Shown piece by piece: positions 47,470 through 56,929 of a DNA stretch of 64,000 nucleotides. The notes beneath the pieces were generated by a model, which did no database searches, had not been told where the DNA came from, and was given only the letters and a program-made list of their open reading frames with translations. Source of the DNA: a virus; the IMG/VR virus record IMGVR_UViG_3300042350_003419, positions 1-64,000 of that record, one strand, 5' to 3'. How positions within the stretch are numbered: the stretch's first letter is position 1; the number at the start of each line of letters is the position of its first letter. The position numbers were made by a program, and so were the translations under genes.

Positions 47470-48458
47470 AAATATTAATTACTGGTGCTGCTGGGCAAAT
47501 TGGATCTGGATTGGCAAAGTTACTTATAAAAAAAAATCATCAATTGGTGTTAGTTGATAATTTAAGAAATGGGCATAAAACAAACTTAATATCTAAAAAT
47601 AAATTAATTGCACCTTTTGTAAAAGTAGATATTACAACACAGGATTTTTTTGATACATGTTCCCAACATTATGATTGTATTATTCATTTAGCTGCTATTA
47701 CTTCTTTACCAGATTGTGAAAATAACCCATATGAAACAATATCAATTAATGTTGGTGGAACAAGTAATGTTTTAGAATTTGCAAGAAGAAATAATATTCC
47801 GCATGTAATTTTTGCAAGTACTAGTGCTGTTTATGAAAATTCAAATGCCGAAATTTTTACCGAAGATTTAGAAATTAACCCAACTCTTTACTATTGCCTA
47901 TCAAAAAAGATGGCTGAAGATTTGGTAAATTCGTATAGGGAAAATTATAATCTTAAAGTTACTACTCTAAGATTTTTTAATGTCTTTGGTCCAGATGGAG
48001 ATCACACTCGCCTTCATCCACCTTTAATTAATTTCTTAGTTCGTGAATTTAAAAAAGGAATTTCGCCACAACTGAGTGGAGATGGAACTCAAACTAGAGA
48101 TTTTATATGGGTAAATGATGTTGTTTCTATGTTAGATATTTGCTTAGATAAACAACCAAATGATACATTTAATGTTTGTACAGGACAGGTAATAAGTGTA
48201 AATCAAATGGGTCAGTGGGTTGCAGAATCTTTGGAATGCGAACACATTGGGTTATCATATAAACCACCACAAGAACTATGGAGTAGATATCCACAATTAT
48301 TTGACGGTGGTTATCCATTGAATAAAGAAGTGGTTTCTACAGAGACTACTAGACCTTCTAAAGGGTCCTATCAAAAAGCAAAAGATTTATTGGGGTGGGA
48401 ACCTAATTTGGATATTGAAAGTCTTGTAAAAAAAGTTGCCAAAGAGATTGTAATATGA
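47466..48458 (+). CDS. NAD-dependent sugar-nucleotide epimerase/dehydratase
   Basis: 330 aa. KILITGAAGQIGSGLAKLL, then ASTSAVYE and YYCLSKK (Ser, YxxxK). RFFNVFGPDG and DFIWVNDVV are typical of UDP-glucose-4-epimerase-like enzymes. It likely supplies a UDP-sugar. Overlaps both neighbours by four bases. Confidence 0.88.
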   Translation: MKILITGAAGQIGSGLAKLLIKKNHQLVLVDNLRNGHKTNLISKNKLIAPFVKVDITTQDFFDTCSQHYDCIIHLAAITSLPDCENNPYETISINVGGTSNVLEFARRNNIPHVIFASTSAVYENSNAEIFTEDLEINPTLYYCLSKKMAEDLVNSYRENYNLKVTTLRFFNVFGPDGDHTRLHPPLINFLVREFKKGISPQLSGDGTQTRDFIWVNDVVSMLDICLDKQPNDTFNVCTGQVISVNQMGQWVAESLECEHIGLSYKPPQELWSRYPQLFDGGYPLNKEVVSTETTRPSKGSYQKAKDLLGWEPNLDIESLVKKVAKEIVI

Positions 48459-49195
48459 GAGTTGCTTTATGTTTATCCGGTCAACCAAGATTTGTTGACG
48501 AGGTTGCACCTTATATTATTGCCAATGCTTGTCGGGGGTATCAAGTTGATGTATTTGCTCATATATGGTTTGATGAAGAACTTTTGAATAATCCATATAA
48601 GCATGAGGGTAATTGGTCTAGTCAAAGACTTAAGTCCAATGCTGTTGATGATCTATTGAAAATATATAAACCAGTTTCTTATATTATTGAACCTAGTAAA
48701 AAATTTATTGATGATCAAATTCATTTTGAAACTTCTTTTAAAAGATATTGGACTTGGGGTGAACCAGGATTAGAATTTAGAAACAGAATTATTAATAATA
48801 CTCTCTCTTATTTTTATGGATTGAATCAAGTTAATAACTTGAAAAAGGTACATGAATATGCAAATGGATTTAAATATGACTGGGTTGTTAGATGTAGAAC
48901 AGACACAATTTTACACACTAAAATAAATTATGAAAACTATGATCAAAATGTCATTAATTTCTCTGGTTTGTCAAATCAACCAGATGGTATGATTAATGAC
49001 TGGTTTGATTTTGGTGGGTCTAAGGTTATGGATGCCTTTATGAGTTTGTTTCCTGTTTTTGATCTTGTTATGGATAAATGTTTGAAAGAAAATGATATGG
49101 CATTTTGTCCGGAGTTGCTACATAGAAAGATGATTGATTGTTTTAATATTAATATTCAACCACACCCAATTCATATAACGTTACCAAGATTTTAA
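48455..49195 (+). CDS. Glycosyltransferase-like protein, CLSGQPR family, copy 1
   Basis: 246 aa starting MRVALCLSGQPRFVDEVAPY. A later VVRCRTDTILHT resembles the D-x-D-type region of GT-A enzymes (RxRTD). Two paralogs lie at 50113 and 51809. Such proteins are found in capsule loci; the acceptor is unknown. Confidence 0.65.
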   Translation: MRVALCLSGQPRFVDEVAPYIIANACRGYQVDVFAHIWFDEELLNNPYKHEGNWSSQRLKSNAVDDLLKIYKPVSYIIEPSKKFIDDQIHFETSFKRYWTWGEPGLEFRNRIINNTLSYFYGLNQVNNLKKVHEYANGFKYDWVVRCRTDTILHTKINYENYDQNVINFSGLSNQPDGMINDWFDFGGSKVMDAFMSLFPVFDLVMDKCLKENDMAFCPELLHRKMIDCFNINIQPHPIHITLPRF

Positions 49196-50116
49196 ATGTA
49201 TTTTATTACTTTTATTACTGAAGGATACCCGTATGATGGAGGTTTCGATTTAACAGAAACTGGAAATAAAATTAAAGAGAAACTTTCGGATTTTTTTGAA
49301 GAGGTATTTATTTTTACAAAAAGAACTTTAAAACAAATTCCTGGTAGTGAAGAAGTTTGCAATTCTTTTCTAGAACCTCTTGATAATAATCCAAATGCAA
49401 ATCATATCGGATATTTTGACTTTAAACCATTTTTAATTCAACATGTTTTAACAAAAGTTCCAGAGGGAAGTCTTGTTTTATATCATGATGGTAATTTTAA
49501 AAAGAATCCACATTACTTTGATACAGACTGGAAAAACATTTCTTCTATTTGTGAAAATCTATTGGAGGAAAACCAATCTGACTTTTGGGTTCAGATAGAA
49601 AGAGATCCAACTTTAGTGAAAGAGCATGTTAAACAATATACTCTTTCTCAAGTTATATCTAATGAAAATGAATGCCGCTTAGCTTCTAATTCTAGACTCA
49701 TAAATGCGGCTAGAATTTTAGTTAGAAATACTAATTCATCTAAGCAGTTTATTCAAGATTATCTAAATTTGTGTTTAGATAAAAAATTAATTCAAAAAAC
49801 ACCAGATGATAATAGAGACGTTTATGCGAAAAACTATTGTGGAGATCAAGATGTATTAAATGCGTTAGTTTATAAGTATATTTTTGATGGAAAGATAATT
49901 CCAGAATTTCCCAAATATACTTTTGGTGATAGAGTTATCAGAATGGAAAAAATTAAAGGTCAAGATGGTATTATTCGTGGAGGTAGGAAAACATTAATTG
50001 ATAATAATATAGTAGAATATATGAAGTCAAATAAAACTATATTAAATATTGAGGAGAGAATACCCTTAAATCCGCAACAGTTTCAAGAGTGGTGGAATAG
50101 TGAGTTTAAAATATGA
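49196..50116 (+). CDS. Putative glycosyltransferase or glycan-modifying protein (306 aa)
   Basis: Starts MYFITFITEGYPYDGGFDLT. VPEGSLVLYHDGNFKKNPHY has an H-D-G pair like a nucleotide-sugar site, and NYCGDQDVLNALVYKY resembles the GDQD motif of GT-A enzymes. It starts directly after the upstream stop. Assigned by context and these motifs. Confidence 0.6.
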   Translation: MYFITFITEGYPYDGGFDLTETGNKIKEKLSDFFEEVFIFTKRTLKQIPGSEEVCNSFLEPLDNNPNANHIGYFDFKPFLIQHVLTKVPEGSLVLYHDGNFKKNPHYFDTDWKNISSICENLLEENQSDFWVQIERDPTLVKEHVKQYTLSQVISNENECRLASNSRLINAARILVRNTNSSKQFIQDYLNLCLDKKLIQKTPDDNRDVYAKNYCGDQDVLNALVYKYIFDGKIIPEFPKYTFGDRVIRMEKIKGQDGIIRGGRKTLIDNNIVEYMKSNKTILNIEERIPLNPQQFQEWWNSEFKI

Positions 50117-50850
50117 AAAAATTCGCAGTTTGTTTTTCGGGATATCCAAGATTCGTGAGAGAGTGTTTGGATAGTATTAAAAAAAATTTTTTAGATGGGT
50201 TGGGTGAATATGATGTTTATGCTAATTTTCAATGGAATGATGATTGGCAGAATACTTTAATACATCATGAATTTACAGACAAGTACGAAAAAAATGAATT
50301 GAGTGAATTCATTGAATTATATTCTCCATTAAATCTTAAAGATGTAAAAGTAATTCAACCATATAATTTTGACACTTCATTTTACAATAAATTATCTGCT
50401 GAACCAGATATGGTTTTTGAAACAATTGAGAAAAGTAGAAGTCAATTTTATAGATCTAAATGTCAGTATCAAGGAATTTTGGATTGTGTTAAATTAGTTG
50501 ATCCTAATGAATACGAGTTTATTGTAAGAATTAGAACTGATAATATTTTTGGTACTGAATTAAATTTCAGTCAGTTAGAATCGGATCATATTCTTTGTCA
50601 AGATGGATATGAAGCTGGTTGGGATAGACATTATGCTGATTGGTTTTTTATTGTTCCAACTAGTCAAGTTAATTTCTTTTATGACTTAGCAAATGTGGAA
50701 GAACATTATAAAGATGGAATTATACATATGCATAAACTTATAGAAAATGTTGGAAAACCATATAATATTCAACATTATCAATTTAATATAACCACTACAT
50801 CAATTTGTAGTTATAAAAATACTAAAAATTTTTTGGAGATTAAAAGATGA
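50113..50850 (+). CDS. Glycosyltransferase-like protein, CLSGQPR family, copy 2
   Basis: 245 aa, MKKFAVCFSGYPRFVRECLD. It has FIVRIRTDNIFG in the same place as the RCRTD motif of copy 1. The order of conserved blocks is the same as in 48455 and 51809. Overlaps by four bases on both sides. Confidence 0.65.
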   Translation: MKKFAVCFSGYPRFVRECLDSIKKNFLDGLGEYDVYANFQWNDDWQNTLIHHEFTDKYEKNELSEFIELYSPLNLKDVKVIQPYNFDTSFYNKLSAEPDMVFETIEKSRSQFYRSKCQYQGILDCVKLVDPNEYEFIVRIRTDNIFGTELNFSQLESDHILCQDGYEAGWDRHYADWFFIVPTSQVNFFYDLANVEEHYKDGIIHMHKLIENVGKPYNIQHYQFNITTTSICSYKNTKNFLEIKR

Positions 50851-51812
50851 AAATTATTATCTGGGGTTTTTATCCTGAAAATGGAGTTTTGAAAAATACA
50901 ATCAGTTACGTTTGGAATTCTTTTTATAATGCATTTAAGTATTTGGGTCATGATGTTTACTGGTTTCCAAATGAAAAAATAGAAAATTTTGATTTTTCTA
51001 ATTGTATTTTTATTGCAGAGGGATATGATGATTCAGAAATTCCTTTAGATAAGACTTCTACTTATTTTGTTCATTGTGCTTATAACCCAGCGAAATATGT
51101 TGGCAATGTCCGTAAGTTTGTTGATATGAGATATAATCTCAAAAAGATTGATCATCCCAATTATGTTTATGAACTTGATAAAGAAAAAACAAAAATGGAC
51201 AAGGGATGTTATTATGAACCATCTACTAATCAAGTTATTGATTTTAAAAATGGTAGAGTAAATTATAGAATTGATGATTTTGATAAAGTCTATATTGGTT
51301 GGGCGACAAATTTAATGCCAAACGAGATAGATGAAAATGATGTTTATTATCCTAGAAGTAACAATGTTTATTTCCTTGGTTCAATATCAAATGATGGAAG
51401 ATACTCTAATATTCATTTGATTGAAGAGTTTGCAAATGAATGTAGAAAAAATAATATTGAATTTGTTTTAAACAATTTTTCTGCAAACCAATTATCTGAG
51501 GAGGATTATATTCGCCTTTCGAAAGAGTCATTGTTGGGATTTGATATTAGATGCCAAGCTGATGTAGAATGGGGAAGAATTTCTTGCAGATTATATAAAA
51601 ATATGAGTTATGGTCATCTTGGAATGACTAACTGCTATGAGGCATATAAAGAACTTGACGAATATTGCTTATATAAAGAATCTCCAACGGAGTTATTTTA
51701 TGCCGCGATGGAAAGAAAGGATGATTATGAGTTTATTAAGCAAAGTGTTAACTACATTAAAGAATATCATACTTATGTCAATCGAGCCCAAAGTCTTTTA
51801 AAAGTGTTATGA
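50847..51812 (+). CDS. GT-B-like glycosyltransferase (321 aa)
   Basis: MKIIIWGFYPENGVLKNTIS. The C-terminal half has YFLGSISNDGRYSNIHLIEEF and RLSKESLLGFDIRCQ, resembling a glycosyltransferase or glycan-phosphate transferase of the GT-B fold. Weak assignment; context is strong. Confidence 0.55.
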   Translation: MKIIIWGFYPENGVLKNTISYVWNSFYNAFKYLGHDVYWFPNEKIENFDFSNCIFIAEGYDDSEIPLDKTSTYFVHCAYNPAKYVGNVRKFVDMRYNLKKIDHPNYVYELDKEKTKMDKGCYYEPSTNQVIDFKNGRVNYRIDDFDKVYIGWATNLMPNEIDENDVYYPRSNNVYFLGSISNDGRYSNIHLIEEFANECRKNNIEFVLNNFSANQLSEEDYIRLSKESLLGFDIRCQADVEWGRISCRLYKNMSYGHLGMTNCYEAYKELDEYCLYKESPTELFYAAMERKDDYEFIKQSVNYIKEYHTYVNRAQSLLKVL

Positions 51813-52540
51813 AATTAGCAGTTTGTTTATCTGGTCAACCAAGGGATGTAAAAAATAGTTTGGAGAATATTAAAGAATCGTGGTCATGCGAACAAAACGT
51901 TGATTTCTTTTTTCATAGTTGGTGGGGTGTAGAAGGAGTTCCATTTAGAGATGATGCACCATCTGATGTTTATACTGATGATTTGTTTGACTATATCATC
52001 ACTACTCTAAATCCAGTTCACTACAAAATTGAAAATCCAATACAGTTTGAAAAACAATATCCAGATTCCGCTCATTGGGGTTGCTATCATCCTAGATTTA
52101 ATAGAAATCCATCTCAAAATATTCAATCAATGTTTTACTCTTTAAATCAATGTAATAATTTAAAAGTTGAATATGAAATAAAAAATAACTTCAAATATGA
52201 TGCCGTTTTGAAGTGTAGATTTGATTATATTTTTAATAAAAAATATGATGTTAAAAATTTTAATTTAAAATATTTGAATACAAAAAATGATTGTAAGCAT
52301 ACGGAATATGCAATCAACGATCATATTGCATTATCAAATAGTGATAATATGAATATGTATTCTGATGTTATTCACCATCTTGACAAATACTATGGGATGG
52401 GTGTAGAATTTAACCCAGAGGTTCTTCTGGGATTTCATGTTTACCATAATCAAATTCCAGTTGCTAAAACTTTGGGGGATAATGACGAATCTTATGTATC
52501 TACAAAAAATGAAAGGTCTTTTATGTATTCAAATGGGTAA
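51809..52540 (+). CDS. Glycosyltransferase-like protein, CLSGQPR family, copy 3
   Basis: 243 aa, MKLAVCLSGQPRDVKNSLEN. VLKCRFDYIFNK replaces the RCRTD motif of copy 1 (Phe for Thr). Third of the family, at the end of the inner island. Confidence 0.63.
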   Translation: MKLAVCLSGQPRDVKNSLENIKESWSCEQNVDFFFHSWWGVEGVPFRDDAPSDVYTDDLFDYIITTLNPVHYKIENPIQFEKQYPDSAHWGCYHPRFNRNPSQNIQSMFYSLNQCNNLKVEYEIKNNFKYDAVLKCRFDYIFNKKYDVKNFNLKYLNTKNDCKHTEYAINDHIALSNSDNMNMYSDVIHHLDKYYGMGVEFNPEVLLGFHVYHNQIPVAKTLGDNDESYVSTKNERSFMYSNG

Positions 52541-52548
52541 TAATTAAT

Positions 52549-53445
52549 ATGAAATCATTAGTTACTGGCGGTGCGGGATTTATTGGTTCTAACCTAGTTG
52601 ATCGTCTTCTAGAAATGGGACACGAAGTAGTTGTAATTGATAATGAATTTTCTGATGTCCACGATCAGTTTTATTGGAATGATAAAGCGCAAAACTATAA
52701 GTATGATATTCGTGACTATGGAAATACTCGCCCTCTTTATGATGGTGTAGATTATGTGTTTCATCTTGCTGCTGAAGCGCGTATTCAACCAGCAATTAAA
52801 AATCCTATAGAAGCAGTTAGTATTAACTCAGTAGGCACTGTGACTGTTCTTCAATGTGCTCGTGAGGCAGGTGTGAAGCGTGTAATGTATTCTTCAACAT
52901 CATCTGCTTATGGATTGAATTCGCATCCAAACGTTGAGACACAACCAGATGATTGTTTGAACCCATATTCAGTATCTAAAGTGAATGGTGAAAAACTGTG
53001 TAAAATGTATACAGATCTTTTTAATCTCCCTACAATTTGCTTTAGATATTTTAATGTTTATGGTGAAAGGCAACCTCTTAAAGGGCAGTATGCTCCTGTA
53101 ATTGGTATTTTTATGCGTCAAAGGGATGCTGGGGAATCTCTCACAATTGTTGGGGATGGTAATCAACGCAGAGATTTTACTCACGTTTCTGACGTGGTTA
53201 ACGCAAATATTTTAGCAGCAATTTCAAATCCAAATCCAGAAGTTTTTGGTCAAGTTTTTAATGTTGGAACTGGAAGAAATCACTCAGTTAATGAGATTGC
53301 TGCAATGATTTCTGATCATACTGTTCACCTTCCAGAACGTCCTGGCGAATCAAGGGTGACTCTTGCAGACAATCAAAAACTTAAAAACACTTTTGGATGG
53401 GAACCAAAAATTAAAGTTGAAGAATGGATAGGTAATTGTAAATGA
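52549..53445 (+). CDS. UDP-glucose/UDP-GlcNAc 4-epimerase-like enzyme
   Basis: 298 aa. SLVTGGAGFIGSNLVDRLLE, FHLAAEARIQPAIKNP, SSTSSAYG, YSVSKVNG and RYFNVYGERQP are the classic extended-SDR epimerase motifs (Ser, YxxxK). It may make UDP-Gal or UDP-GalNAc, the donor a GT6 enzyme needs. Codon use is less A+T-rich than the genes before it. Confidence 0.9.
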   Translation: MKSLVTGGAGFIGSNLVDRLLEMGHEVVVIDNEFSDVHDQFYWNDKAQNYKYDIRDYGNTRPLYDGVDYVFHLAAEARIQPAIKNPIEAVSINSVGTVTVLQCAREAGVKRVMYSSTSSAYGLNSHPNVETQPDDCLNPYSVSKVNGEKLCKMYTDLFNLPTICFRYFNVYGERQPLKGQYAPVIGIFMRQRDAGESLTIVGDGNQRRDFTHVSDVVNANILAAISNPNPEVFGQVFNVGTGRNHSVNEIAAMISDHTVHLPERPGESRVTLADNQKLKNTFGWEPKIKVEEWIGNCK

Positions 53446-54404
53446 ACATCGCTTTTATTGGACCTGGAATTATGTCTATCCCTCCAGTTGGATGGGGTGC
53501 AGTTGAAATGTTAATCTGGGATTATGCAAATATACTAGGAGAACTTGGGCATACTGGTGTAATTATTAATACACCAGATAGAAATCAAATTATTGAAGAA
53601 CTAAAACAAGATAAGTTTGATGTTATTCATCTACATTATGATGTTTTTCATGATATTATTCCTCAAATTTTAGAATTAAATAATGGAAAATTAATCGTAT
53701 CTAGTCATTACCCGTATATTGGCAATCAGTCTATGTGGAAATATGATAGATATAATTCAATTGTAGAATCTTATACTAAAAATAAAGAGTTTAACATTTT
53801 TGCATCTAGTCAAAATGATATTGATGTTTTTGTTGAGAATGGTGCAGTTGAATCTAATTGTTGGTTAAATCGTCTTGGTGTTGCTGTTGAATCTTATACA
53901 TATGAAGAAACACCGGTTTATAATAAGACTTTATGTTTTTCTCAAATTTGTGATCGTAAGCGCCAATACCTAATTGAAAATATTGAAGATATTGATTTTG
54001 TTGGTAGGAGAGAAAGTGGGAGATTTACAAATCTTAAAAATTATAAAGGAGAGTATGATAGAGAAAAACTTAACCAAGAAATTACAAAATATTCAAACTT
54101 TATTTTATTGAGTTCTACAGAAAATACAACGCCTCTTGTAGTTAAAGAGGCATTGATTTGTGGTTTGGGTGTTGTAGTTTCGGAGTCTGTTTCTCTGGAA
54201 CTTGATTTGTCTGAAGAATTTATTGATGTAATTCCTGAAAATAAAATTGAAGATATTGATTACATTATTGAAGTAATATCAAGAAATAAAAAATATTCTG
54301 TAAAACACCGAGATCAAATTAGAAAGTATGGTATTGAAAAATTTAGTTTAGAAAAAATTATTGAGATTGAATATATTTCAAAATTACAATCATTAATAAG
54401 TTAA
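53442..54404 (+). CDS. GT4-like glycosyltransferase
   Basis: 320 aa. The N-terminus FIGPGIMSIPPVGWGAVEML is the donor-proximal GT-B motif; a late LLSSTENTTPLVVKEALICG carries the E-x7-E type region (E..PLV..E). Retaining GT4 enzymes add sugars from UDP/GDP donors. The next gene's N-terminal half is a close paralog (PPVGWGAVESLIWDY). Overlaps upstream by four bases. Confidence 0.8.
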   Translation: MNIAFIGPGIMSIPPVGWGAVEMLIWDYANILGELGHTGVIINTPDRNQIIEELKQDKFDVIHLHYDVFHDIIPQILELNNGKLIVSSHYPYIGNQSMWKYDRYNSIVESYTKNKEFNIFASSQNDIDVFVENGAVESNCWLNRLGVAVESYTYEETPVYNKTLCFSQICDRKRQYLIENIEDIDFVGRRESGRFTNLKNYKGEYDREKLNQEITKYSNFILLSSTENTTPLVVKEALICGLGVVVSESVSLELDLSEEFIDVIPENKIEDIDYIIEVISRNKKYSVKHRDQIRKYGIEKFSLEKIIEIEYISKLQSLIS

Positions 54405-54405
54405 T

Positions 54406-56142
54406 ATGAAAATAAGTATCATTGGACCAAATACTCAAATACCTCCAGTAGGATGGGGTGCAGTCGAAAGTTTGATATGGGACTATAAAATATTTTTAGA
54501 AAAAATGGGTCATGAGATTCAAATCGTCAATATTAATGATCCCATAAAAATTATAGAAACAATCAATAGATTTAATCCCGATTTTGTTCATATTAATTAT
54601 GATGATTGGGTTGGTCTATATCCATACATTAATTATCCTTGTGCTTGCACTACTCATTTTGCTTATCTAGAAAGACCGGAAATGATGGGTGGATATATTA
54701 ATATCTTTAATCTCTTTGAAAATATTAAACCCAATGTTTTTTGTTTATCCGAATCAATTAAAGAAGTTTATAAAACTAAAGCAGATATTCCGAGTCATAG
54801 ATTATTTGTAACTCCAAATGGTGTAAATACAGATGCGTTTGAATTTACTTTAAATCCAGAGTATCCTGATCGTAGTATTTACTTAGCAAAAATAGATTAT
54901 CGCAAACGCCAATATAAATTTCAAAATATTGATTCTATATGGTATGCAGGAAATATTGCGGATTCTAGATTTGATGAGTCAAAAAATTATCTTGGTGAAT
55001 GGAATAAAAATATTTTACACGAAAATCTTACTAAATATGGAAATCTAATTCTTTTATCCGATGGTGAAGCTCATCCTTTAGTTTGTATGGAAGCATTTGC
55101 TGCTGGATTGGGTGTAGTTATAAGTGAATATGCAACAGCAAACTTAGATCAAACTAAAGAATTTATTACAGTAATTCCCGAAAATAAGATTGATGATTTA
55201 GAATATATAGAGAGACAAATTATTAAAAATAGAACTTATTCAGTTCAACATAGGGAAGAAATTTTAGAATATTCTAAAATATTTTCTTGGAAGCATACTT
55301 TAACATCTTATTTTATTCCAATGGTTAAAAAAGTAATTACTGATTATAATAATTCAAAGAAAAAAATTGCTATTAATTTTATAGGTACTGGAAATTACTT
55401 AAAGTTTTTCCCAAAATATTATGAAACACTTATGGAATATTTTGTTCCAGAATGTCAGAAAGATTTTTTTGTTTTTACAGATGGAGATCTTGGAGATGAC
55501 ATTCCAGACAATATTAAAATTATACCATCATCTGAAAATATTGAAATTACCACATCAGATTATTCTTCAGATAATTGGTATAATTTAATGTATAATAGTA
55601 TTGGTGGATTGAGAAGATTTGGAGAAATCAAAAAAATTGAAAGCCAATTAAAGGATTATGATTGGTATGTATACTTTGATGCAGATATGTATTGCTGTGA
55701 TCAACTAATCACTTATGAAGAATTCTTTAATGATGAAAAACCATTCTTTGGAGTTCAGCATCCAACTTTTAGTACTCACTGGAGTAAATTTATTGGTCAA
55801 CTACCATTTGAAAGAAACGAAAAGTCTTTATCATCTATAAAAGTGGGGGATGAAAGAGATGACATATATCTTCAAGGATGTATTTGGGGAGGTAAGATTC
55901 CAGAAATTTTTAAATTAATTGATGAACTTGATGGAAGAATTAAAAAAGATTTGGAAAATAATGTAATGGCAGCAGCGCATGATGAAAGTCATTTAAATAG
56001 ATATAGGATTGATAATTTTGAAGATTTTCATGTATTACATTCTTGCTTTGCAAAACCTGGGAATTACCCTGATAGTGAGTTTGATTTTTCCGCAAGAATG
56101 ATTCACTCCCCTGCCGATAAAAAAACTATTCTTTATTCTTGA
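54406..56142 (+). CDS. Fusion of GT4-like and GT6 glycosyltransferases
   Basis: 578 aa. Residues 1 to about 320 are a GT4-like domain (IPPVGWGAVESLIWDYK; SDGEAHPLVCMEAFAAGLG). From about 325 to the end is a GT6 domain: VYFDADMYCC with DAD at 425-427, LQGCIWGGKIPE, and AAHDESHLNRY at 525-533, the hallmark acceptor/catalytic motif of the ABO blood-group transferase family. Many bacterial GT6 have NxN instead of DxD; here it is DAD. GT6 adds alpha-1,3 Gal or GalNAc. Confidence 0.9.
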   Translation: MKISIIGPNTQIPPVGWGAVESLIWDYKIFLEKMGHEIQIVNINDPIKIIETINRFNPDFVHINYDDWVGLYPYINYPCACTTHFAYLERPEMMGGYINIFNLFENIKPNVFCLSESIKEVYKTKADIPSHRLFVTPNGVNTDAFEFTLNPEYPDRSIYLAKIDYRKRQYKFQNIDSIWYAGNIADSRFDESKNYLGEWNKNILHENLTKYGNLILLSDGEAHPLVCMEAFAAGLGVVISEYATANLDQTKEFITVIPENKIDDLEYIERQIIKNRTYSVQHREEILEYSKIFSWKHTLTSYFIPMVKKVITDYNNSKKKIAINFIGTGNYLKFFPKYYETLMEYFVPECQKDFFVFTDGDLGDDIPDNIKIIPSSENIEITTSDYSSDNWYNLMYNSIGGLRRFGEIKKIESQLKDYDWYVYFDADMYCCDQLITYEEFFNDEKPFFGVQHPTFSTHWSKFIGQLPFERNEKSLSSIKVGDERDDIYLQGCIWGGKIPEIFKLIDELDGRIKKDLENNVMAAAHDESHLNRYRIDNFEDFHVLHSCFAKPGNYPDSEFDFSARMIHSPADKKTILYS

Positions 56143-56146
56143 TAAA

Positions 56147-56929
56147 ATGATTGGATTTAATTATCTTGGACAAAATGGTCGTTTAGCAAATCAGATGTTT
56201 CAGTATGCTTCTTTAAGAGGTATTGCTGCAACAAAAGGATATGATTTCTGTATTCCTAAAACCGACTATGGTGATGAATGGAAAGATAATAAATTATTTG
56301 ATGTGTTTGAACTTAATAATTTAAAAAATGTGGGTTTTTTGCCTGCGGATTTTTATGCAGAAAACCAGTTTCACTATGATTCTGAGTATGTTGAAAATTG
56401 TCCAGATAATGTAAATTTACATGGATATTTTCAGAGTGAAAAATACTTTAAGCATATTGAAGATAGTATCAGAGAAGACTTTAAGTTTAAAGAATATATT
56501 TTAGAACCTTGTGTAACTAATTTTGATTTTGATGATATTATTGCCTTGCATGTAAGAAGAACTGACTACGTTTCTAATTCAGAAAATCATCCTCCGTGCG
56601 ATCTTTCTTATTATGAAAGAGCATTAGAACATTTTGATTCTGATATTCCTGTAATGATTTTTTCGGATGATGTTGGATGGTGTCAGTCTCAGACTTTATT
56701 TGAATCAGATAGATTTATTATTTCAGAATCTCATAATGGATTTATTGATTTATGTTTAATGAGTATGTGCCATTATCATATTATTGCAAACTCTTCATTC
56801 TCTTGGTGGGGAGCATGGTTGGCAAAGAGTAAAAAAGTTATTGCTCCTTTACGGTGGTTTGGTACAGAGGGTAATACTTCTAAAAATCAAACTCAAGATT
56901 TATATTTAAATGATTGGATTAGAATATGA
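56147..56929 (+). CDS. GT11 alpha-1,2-fucosyltransferase
   Basis: 260 aa. GRLANQMFQYASLRGIA (about 11-27) and HVRRTDYVS (about 135) are the GT11 motifs; DLCLMSMCHYHIIANSSFSW and WWGAWL complete the family. It moves fucose from GDP-fucose to galactose to make an H-antigen-type end. Uses the donor made by gmd and fcl. Four-base overlap with the next gene. Confidence 0.92.
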   Translation: MIGFNYLGQNGRLANQMFQYASLRGIAATKGYDFCIPKTDYGDEWKDNKLFDVFELNNLKNVGFLPADFYAENQFHYDSEYVENCPDNVNLHGYFQSEKYFKHIEDSIREDFKFKEYILEPCVTNFDFDDIIALHVRRTDYVSNSENHPPCDLSYYERALEHFDSDIPVMIFSDDVGWCQSQTLFESDRFIISESHNGFIDLCLMSMCHYHIIANSSFSWWGAWLAKSKKVIAPLRWFGTEGNTSKNQTQDLYLNDWIRI

